A stretch of 64,000 bases of DNA from Isoetes taiwanensis. Taxonomy: Eukaryota > Streptophyta > Lycopodiopsida > Isoetales > Isoetaceae. Of the stretch, positions 57,020 to 64,000 are shown piece by piece. Every line of letters begins with the position of its first letter. Position 1 is the stretch's first letter. Under the pieces are notes generated by a model. That model made no database searches. It saw only the letters and a program-made list of their open reading frames with translations, and had not been told where the DNA came from. The position numbers and the translations under genes are program-made. The stretch covers positions 624,187-688,186 of the forward strand of contig JAJEKV010000110.1 in the NCBI GenBank assembly GCA_021234155.1, written 5' to 3'.

Positions 57020-58134
57020 ATCTATTGCAGCTAGCAGTTATGTCTATTCTAGCTACAATGAGACTTTATTTATCTCAAGCAAAGTCTCATGAGTTCTATG
57101 TGTCCAATCTCATCTTTTCCAGGAGATGATACAATAGGTGCCTCCAATTTCATTAAAGCTTCAGAGCAAAGCTTTCCTTGTCAAGTTTGTGACAATATAA
57201 TTGTGTGAAATGCAAGATCCTCAAGCACGATAATGTGGCCACTTAAGTCCAGTTGCTTGCATTAGTAATCAATATCCATGACACGCAAAATGACTGGAAC
57301 AATATTTATAAAAACTGATTTGTTATTGATTTGTGATCTTTTTCTGCATTGTTTGAGATTCCAACTGCAAGATTTCAAGTGGCACAAGACCACATAGCAA
57401 AATAAAACAGATATCCTAGACCAAAGAATTTTTTTTGTACTTAAGCCAATGAGAGGAACCTGCACCTATGGTTTAATAGTGTCATTCAACTTTTGTTTGC
57501 CTGGGAATGGAAGCTGCACATGAACAACATGTTGCCAAACAAGGTAACGTTTAGGTTGCCTACTTGCAATGCAAATATTGATCCCTTCTTAGGTACCTCT
57601 GTAACACGTATGCCATCCATCAGAAATGTAGAAGATAAACCATGTTAAAATGCTGGACTTCTCTAAAAGACCAAAAGATTAGCCAAATTAACAAATAACA
57701 CGTACCGTTGTAATAATGCCAAAAGCGTTCTCTGTTTTCCTGATCATAGCTCCTTGTATCCGACAAGACTGTTTATTTTAGTATCTAGTACTGCAGCAGG
57801 AAAGAAATTAGGCGTTACACATTTGACATGTTTATAAACTATGTGTCCCGAATCTCAAGAAACTAGTTATGGTGCCCAATAAGGTTTCCGGGCTTTTAGT
57901 AGTAATTTGTAGGGGTGGTTGTTTCGTAGTTGCATTGTGTTTTTATTGGATAGAGATGCAAGTGATCTAAGTGATGATTGGGAATGGATTGTGTTTAACT
58001 CTTTGGAATAGAACCTTTTGGTATGATCTGACTATGTATGCGGAGGGGGATAAGGTTTAATATGGAGTGGGACTCGATGTCAAATTATACAGTTGGGAAT
58101 CCAATGTTTTAGCGAGAGTCCGGTCACCTCAGTT
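57020..58134. other. Non-coding stretch
   Basis: Nothing recognised. Confidence 0.3.
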
Positions 58135-58137
58135 GTA

Positions 58138-58553
58138 ATTAAAATCCCCCTTAAACCCCCTTTGGTTTGGGTGCATATTCACACGGGGTGACTCCTGCAT
58201 CGAGAGAGCCGGATTGGCATATTCGCCCTTTATTCTTTAATCTACACCGCACGAAAGTTCCTCGCTTTGTGGGTATGCAAGTACAAGATTTGGTATAATC
58301 AGATAATAAGATTCGCAAAATACTATATGATTTCAACCGAATACTATATGGTGTTGATTTCAGACGCAAAAATACAATTATGAGGGCTCTCGGTCGCCTT
58401 ACGCCACCCCCTCGCGAATATGCACCCAAACCAAAGGGGTTTAAGGGGATTTTAATTTTAAAATGTGTTGGATCCAATGGTTATATTTATTAATGTCAAT
58501 GGTAGTTATGTGTTGGTTATTATAATAAAATTTTTGGCCCTTCGGGCCATAAA
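58138..58553 (+). mobile_element. Foldback/MITE-like element, copy C
   Basis: Both arms present: TTAAAATCCCCCTTAAAC ... TGGTTTGGGTGCATATTC on the left, and the complement GAATATGCACCCAAACCAAA ... GGGGATTTTAATT on the right (to about 58460). It then runs out through an ATAATAAAATTTTTGGCC tail to GGCCCTTCGGGCC at 58536-58548. The core orientation equals that of copy A on the plus strand. It lies at the 3' side of the minus-strand exons of unit C. Confidence 0.87.
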
Positions 58554-59440
58554 AAAAAAACAACAGACGTGAGAATATAAAAGACATTTAAAACATGTAG
58601 CAATATGTGTTATGTAATATGCAGCATTAAGAAAAAAAAGGGTATATAGTAAAATGAAACATGAGTATAATGTAATATAATTATATATGCTATAAAAGCA
58701 TTTTATTTTAGAAATTTAAAGCCAATGCCCGCTTTCGCACATCAAAATTTCTTGTTGATACAGATAGATATAATAAAACAGATTGAAATCACAGGAAAGA
58801 CTTCTTTCTAGACATCAAATTGCAAGAGTGATGTTTCCGGTAAAGGAGTAGAAGAATGAACAAGATAAAAAAAAAAAGCAAATACCTTTAAAGTAAAAAC
58901 GCTGTTGCCAAGTTTCTTCAATTCAAGCCGAAGTAGGAAGTGCTTGATTCTTCCACGCTTTAAACCAACTATAGGACCGAACTCAACGGGCCAAACATTG
59001 GGAAGGGCTATCCATGGCCATCCGCTTTGCTTACTTTTTATACTTTTTAGCTCGAGACTAGTCCTTTTTCTCGCAACCCTGAGTCCTCTTCATGGTTGCC
59101 TTATTCAATACGTAGATACACAGAGTCCTTAACGCCCAAAAACCAGTAATAAGATAGCATAAATGCCAAATCAACATGTCTTGCATGGGTAGCATCAATT
59201 CCCTAAGCCATTACTATATAGAATTTTCTTGTAAAAAATAGCTTTTGATGGAAAGCCAAGGAACTTCATTAGGGCTTGAGGTTTTCTATAACTACCCATA
59301 GACATTAGTGAAGGTTCAAAATATTTACTACAAGACACTATGAGATGCTATGTCAGCATCATTCTCGGAGATCCAAAATAGGCTAATATCATATTCCACC
59401 GCATTAAAAAGCCGCATACAAAAGTTCCAGAAAACACCAA
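58554..59440. other. Non-coding stretch
   Basis: AT-rich, then a moderately GC stretch; no exon accepted. Confidence 0.3.
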
Positions 59441-59442
59441 TT

Positions 59443-60464
59443 ACCAATTGCCAATCAATTCCTCTAATTTCCTCAATAGTTCCGCTTCCAATTGAATAGT
59501 CGGTCCCTCGATAAGCACACCCACAAGATCATCTTCTCCGCCTTTCCAGGTTGACCAAAACGGAAACACCCTTCTTCTAGAATAGAATAGATAAGCAATT
59601 ACAACCACGAAATCCTCTCCTCTCCTTCCTCGTAAAACCTAAAATAAAGATACCTTTGTTCTTCTTCTTAAGCAATTTCAACCTGATAAGCAATTACAAC
59701 CACTTTAACCTTGCATGCGCTTATGGAGAATGCACTAACAGATAAATACCCCTTGTATGTGCTATGGAGAATGCACAAAACAGAATAAATGCCCCGATTT
59801 AGACCGAAGTAAACTTATAAAAAGCGCAGATAGTTGAGATACTTCAGCTCCTTACGAACCATAAGGAAAAACCCCAAGCAGATATACAGATGCAAGATGA
59901 AGCCGAGTTTTCTCTTAAGAACAATGATGAAGGCAAGATCCCTACTAAGCAATGCAAGCGTAATGAAGCTATAAATATGAAAAACGAAGCAAGCGAGGAG
60001 CAGCTACGATTTTATGATTCGTGAAAGGAAGGAGTTTCAGTTTGCTTTTTCGATCCGTGGTTTGTAGATATCATCTTTGCAAGCAAAGATCCATAAAAGA
60101 AGCAAATGGCAAGAACACCCCGCAACTCCGGACAAACATGCACCACAAAGAAACCCCGAAGGAGTCTCTTTGTTATCGCCGACCGCACAACAAAGAAAAC
60201 CTGAATCTTTCAAATTATGCACCATAGCTAACCTCTCGATCCTCGATCCGCTTTTTCAGATTTTGCACCTCCGATCCTCGCTTCTTCAAATGCGATCGCA
60301 CCTCCGGATCCGGTTCTTCGGGACTCTTCCCCGAACCATTGGCGCCAAGGAAAGTATGCCGATGTTCGCCTAAGAAAAGCAGAGAGCGCCATAACTTCCC
60401 GCCCAAAAAGAAAATTGATTAGCCCGGGAAAACAGATTTTACTCTTTATGGATCTACTGCTCAA
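59443..60464 (-). CDS. Unrecognised gene fragment on the minus strand (two exon-like pieces)
   Basis: Exon-like piece 1 (60464-60226) reads, in one frame, RSHLKKRGSEVQNLKKRIED, a basic coiled-coil-like end, followed by a donor G|GTTAGC. Piece 2 (about 59577-59443) follows a pyrimidine-rich acceptor (TCTATTCTATTCTAG). It reads KGGEDDLVGVLIEGPTIQLE, AELLRKLEELIGNW and a stop. I do not recognise the protein. Whether the two pieces belong together and in which frame is uncertain. The shared module C lies ~230 bp upstream, so this is the cargo of unit C. Confidence 0.4.
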
Positions 60465-60691
60465 AGTTTGCTCGCTTCGCTATGCCTTCAAATTTCAAAA
60501 ACAAAGAACGGGCTCAAAGATGCAAAACATGATAAAACATGATTTCTCTTCCTAACCCTAAAAACACGATGGCACGATGCTTGCATGCCAAACTCAAAAA
60601 ATAACAACTAAAATAAAAAGAGGGCTTTTGTTGTGAGCCCTTCGATGTTGGACCTTTGAAAAAAAAAAAAACAAATCAACGACTAAGAAAT

Positions 60692-60810
60692 GATGCACTC
60701 TAGATGTACGATTAGTACATCCATTCAAATACGCCATGAAATCTTAGAAAAACCTTTGTGAAAACCGTGACAAAACACAAAGAAAACCCCTCATATTATG
60801 CTACATATTC
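60692..60810 (-). repeat. Shared 5' module, copy C
   Basis: Inverse of the modules at 23.7 and 27.0 kb: minus strand ATGTAGCATAATATGAGGGG ... ATTTCATGGCGTATT ... TACATCTAGAGTGCA. Downstream on the minus strand is GGGCTCACAACAAAAGCCC, a small hairpin comparable to the one after copy B. Confidence 0.85.
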
Positions 60811-61054
60811 CATATATGTCCAAACACAACATAAGCAATAGGATAATAGAGAATATATATATCGCTTAGAGAACATTGTTATTCAGTCCAAGAAGAGTAA
60901 TGTGGTTCGAGCCTCTTGTGCACATAAATGTGTCTTCCAATCCCTTGGCACGCTTTTTAGAGTGTTGGGACCGACACGCATAATAAAGCTAACATAACAC
61001 TCTTTTCACGCCTAAGTTTTATTTTATTTACAGATTGCAGATAAAGAAAGTAAA

Positions 61055-61690
61055 ATTTCATCCACAAACTTGATGAGAATTTTGTACCTGAGAATATGTT
61101 TACAAAGAATATATATACAAAGAATATGCAATCAAACCATCAAACTTTGAAGCCTAGAAGTATTCTTTTGCTCAACAAATCGCTAATTGTTGGGTTCATC
61201 AAAGTGCATCCCCCGATTATGTATACTTTATGGTTTTGAATCCTCCCGATAAGTTTGATATTTTGATTGCCCCAAGCGCTAAGGCAAAGATGGCTATGGC
61301 AATGATAATGGTTGCTTACAGTTTTAAAAGCTAAAATGTTAAAAGTAAAATATCATCCACAAACTTAGATTAAAATTTGTACAAAGAATATATTACAAAG
61401 AATATGCAACCAAAAATTTGTACAAAGAATATATTACAAAGAATATGCAACCAACCATCAAACTTTGAAGCCTAGAAGTTGTTCTTTGCTCAATAAATGG
61501 CTAATTATTTTTCTTTGCTCAATAAATGGCTAATTATTTTCATCACAGTGCATCCCTGACTATGTGTACTTTGTGATTTTGAATCCTTCTTGAATTGTCT
61601 CTAAAGGGTAAGTTTGATATTTTGAATTGCCCTAAATGTTGGCAGCATGGCTATGGCACAGATAATGGTTACTTATAGGTTTTAAAATCT
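61055..61690. repeat. Imperfect direct duplication of ~300 bp with nested small repeats
   Basis: The block from about 61070-61340 recurs at about 61380-61690 (CAAACTTTGAAGCCTAGAAG, GTGCATCCC, TTTTGAATCCT, AAGTTTGATATTTTGA, GGCTATGGCA). Within the second copy two short repeats occur: TTGTACAAAGAATATATTAC at 61377 and 61417, and CTCAATAAATGGCTAATTAT at ~61488 and ~61518. Confidence 0.85.
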
Positions 61691-61694
61691 AATA

Positions 61695-62035
61695 ATACGT
61701 CCGAGGACATATTTTGGAATGTAACTTCATGCATGCATTTATCCCCATGTAAAAACCTTTGGGTCCAAGTCCATATCTTGTTGAAGCTGCAAACCTTGAA
61801 GGAAATCAAACGATGTTCGGCCTAGTTTCCTTGCAAAATGCTGAAGCCTTTAGATTCATGCACTTAAGGTCTGAGGACATATTCTGAAATGTTTTAACTT
61901 CATGCATGCGGTTATCCCCATGTAAAAACATTGGATCCATGCCATATTGAAACTGCAACCTTTTAGAAAATCAAAACTATCTTCTGCCTAGTTTCCTTGC
62001 AAAATGCTAAAGCTTTAACCATCGTACACTTAAAA
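61695..62035. repeat. Direct duplication of ~165 bp
   Basis: CGAGGACATATTTTGGAATG... at ~61701 and TGAGGACATATTCTGAAATG... at ~61871 begin two copies sharing TTCATGCATGC, TTATCCCCATGTAAAAAC and CCTAGTTTCCTTGCAAAATGCT. A shorter repeat (TACACCTTCAACTTAAGGCTA) follows at ~62087 and ~62219. Confidence 0.85.
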
Positions 62036-62239
62036 TTGAGCTATAAGTTGTGCACGACAAAAGACTAGTGGACTCAGTTAGCTAGATACACCTTCAACTT
62101 AAGGCTACAGTTACCTTCATTATGCAATATAAAGAACTGTACAATGTGATCTGCATGCTTGTCTTGATTTGCCTCGACATATCTGCCCACCTATCTTAAT
62201 TTGCCTGAGTCAGCCAAATACACCTTCAACTTAAGGCTA

Positions 62240-63324
62240 ACTACATTGGAGTAATGTCCCTTTAGCAACAACCCGTCGATTTCCATGCGAGAGAAATGAT
62301 TAGGTAACACATTAATCAAGCTTGCAAAAGTTCACCACATTTCAATGGGACAACACGGTATATAAAGCTTTAAGAATATACTTAGTTCACTGACTAAAAA
62401 TCCATATCTGCACCACTGTTAATTCAGTTGACGCAGAATGCTGCATACTGTTTCTTAGCCAGCTTGTGGACCTGTGAATAAGTTGAAATATTAGCTTGTT
62501 CACATGCAAATAAATTAAGCAACATAAGGTAATATATAGGTCTGGTTACAAACACAATTGTAAGATCTAAATACCTCGTCCTAATAAATTTACGCTTACA
62601 GCAGAGCTAACTGTGGAGCTCATGATGGTGATGTATTCTTAATGTTGACTTATCTAATGTTTGCAAATGAGCATACATCCGAAACATATACAATTTCTAT
62701 GCTTCTGCAAACATCAACTTGTCATCTTCGAGTTAAGCATTGCTATATCTTGAATGGCTATCGTGCTATTTGGGATCTGTAAGAGACTCCAACAGTTAAG
62801 CTTCCTGGGAGGCTCGTCCTTCTTTGGATTTTGTGTGCACCTATAACAAAAGTGAGCATCCAACATCATGGAATAGCAAGTTACCTGCACCAAACATTTG
62901 AGATGTTGAGATGCCTCAAAGGCAGTAGAAACTATAGAAATCTGAGCAGCTTATCAGGTTATAAGCTGCATCATATGATATATTAAGAGTTTTGGCATAG
63001 AACTCATGAAATAATAGGGGGTTGGAGAAAGAGGTGCTTGCCTAAAAATGTCATGAGAGGAGTTCAGTCATGTGAACAGGGTGTATGTTGCACAAGCCCT
63101 TCTAGTCCATCCGCTTTGTCTACCAGAACTATGTATGGCAGATAGCTATAAGAAAGCTAGTAAATGGAAAATACAGTAAACTATAACATGTATAGTAGCC
63201 TCAACAATGCCATTTAAAGTGAATGCATTATGATGATGTTGCAAAACTGATCACTGAGATAGAAGGAAAGGGGAGAGAGAGGAGCCTTGGGGAAGGAAAC
63301 TTACCAGATGCATGCTTAAATTGC
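62240..63324. other. Non-coding stretch
   Basis: No gene recognised. Confidence 0.3.
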
Positions 63325-63672
63325 TTTTGTAGCAGTCTGTGCAGCCCAACTCCTATTTGCATCTGCACATGCTATGTCCAGCTTGATGAAATTCAGTTTT
63401 GAAGGTTGTCAATAGGGCCATAAATGTATGTAAGCAGTAGAGACACTAGAAACATATAGAATAAGATAAATTTGGAGTTTGGCATCTGCATCTGTAGCAG
63501 TCCGTGCAGACCGACTAACTCCTATTCTTTCCCTCATTTGCATCTGCACATGCTGTATCTAGCTTGATAAAATTCAATTTCGAAGGTTGTTAATAGGGCC
63601 ATGAATGTATATATGTAGTAGAGAGACTTGGAAGATGGAAACATATAGAATAAGATAAACTTGGGGCTTAGC
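63325..63672. repeat. Direct duplication of ~165-180 bp
   Basis: GTAGCAGTCTGTGCAG at ~63330 and GTAGCAGTCCGTGCAG at ~63494 start two copies. They share GCATCTGCACATGCT, AGCTTGAT, AATTCA, GAAGGTTGT, AATAGGGCCAT and ACATATAGAATAAGATAAA. Confidence 0.85.
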
Positions 63673-64000
63673 ATCTAGCAGTCAAGAATACGTAGACTAT
63701 AAGCACTGGAATGTGCGAGAAATCCTACAGATTGAGACAATTCTTTCAAGTAGATTACTGAAGCTGATCTTGAAAATGATAGCATCTAAACCACCATCCA
63801 ATGTGTTTGAATCATTAAAGCAGTTCCTAAAGTCTGTTTGAATCAAGCTACCAATTAATCGAAGCTTTGTTTTGAGCAAGCAAGTCACTCAAGCCTAAAC
63901 AATCTGCAACATTCAAACTAAAAATAGTGGTCACATGATAGACATAATCATTTAGTACAATGGTAGAAGTCAGATGCCTGCAAGCATCCAATAGGCATGC

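Overview
This is plant nuclear DNA. Evidence: a PLS-type PPR gene with fern/lycophyte-like repeats, a receptor-kinase pseudogene with plant introns, a plant TPR-type gene with GT-AG introns, an RPN6 proteasome pseudogene, and many plant-style transposable elements (Copia, Gypsy, MULE, LINEs, hAT-like ends, foldbacks). The AT-rich, gene-poor background and the PPR style suggest a fern or other seed-free vascular plant. That assignment is an inference from reading, not a database result.

Layout. 0-3 kb: non-coding, with a 12-bp-period TGACG array (461-782) beside a doubtful ORF. 3.0-7.4 kb: a nearly complete Copia element on the minus strand with matching target-site duplications. 7.7-10.1 kb: a unit with CAGGGTTG/CAACCCTG ends and a thioredoxin-like fragment. 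10.3-12.0 kb: a MULE with 93/94-bp terminal inverted repeats, abutting the 5'-truncated PPR gene (12.1-13.8 kb). 14.7-18.7 kb: a second CAGGGTTG unit carrying a broken receptor-like kinase. 18.7-23.7 kb: mostly repeats and a PPR relic.

23.7-30.1 kb: two adjacent units. Each has the same ~115-bp 5' module, then host-gene exons (oxygenase-like plus RPN6 pseudogenes in the first, an intact TPR-type gene in the second), then the same 3' foldback sequence. A third unit lies inverted at 58.1-60.8 kb. This recurrent module / gene cargo / foldback arrangement is the most interesting structure in the window.

31.7 kb: a near-perfect hairpin. 32.8-35.5 kb: a minus-strand LINE, into which a 9.85-kb Gypsy element (35,507-45,358) has inserted. 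The Gypsy element is decayed, has lost RNase H and the integrase core, and carries a 3.8-kb unassigned region after pol. 46.8-47.2 kb: a 5'-truncated LINE with a 13-bp target-site duplication. 49.4-54.8 kb: further LINE remnants and one unrecognised exon. 54.8-55.3 kb: an AATCT-rich array. 61.0-63.7 kb: a series of tandem duplications with no visible gene.

Only the TPR-type gene looks intact over several exons. The PPR gene has a long clean reading frame but no normal N terminus. Most other coding traces are transposon proteins or pseudogene fragments.
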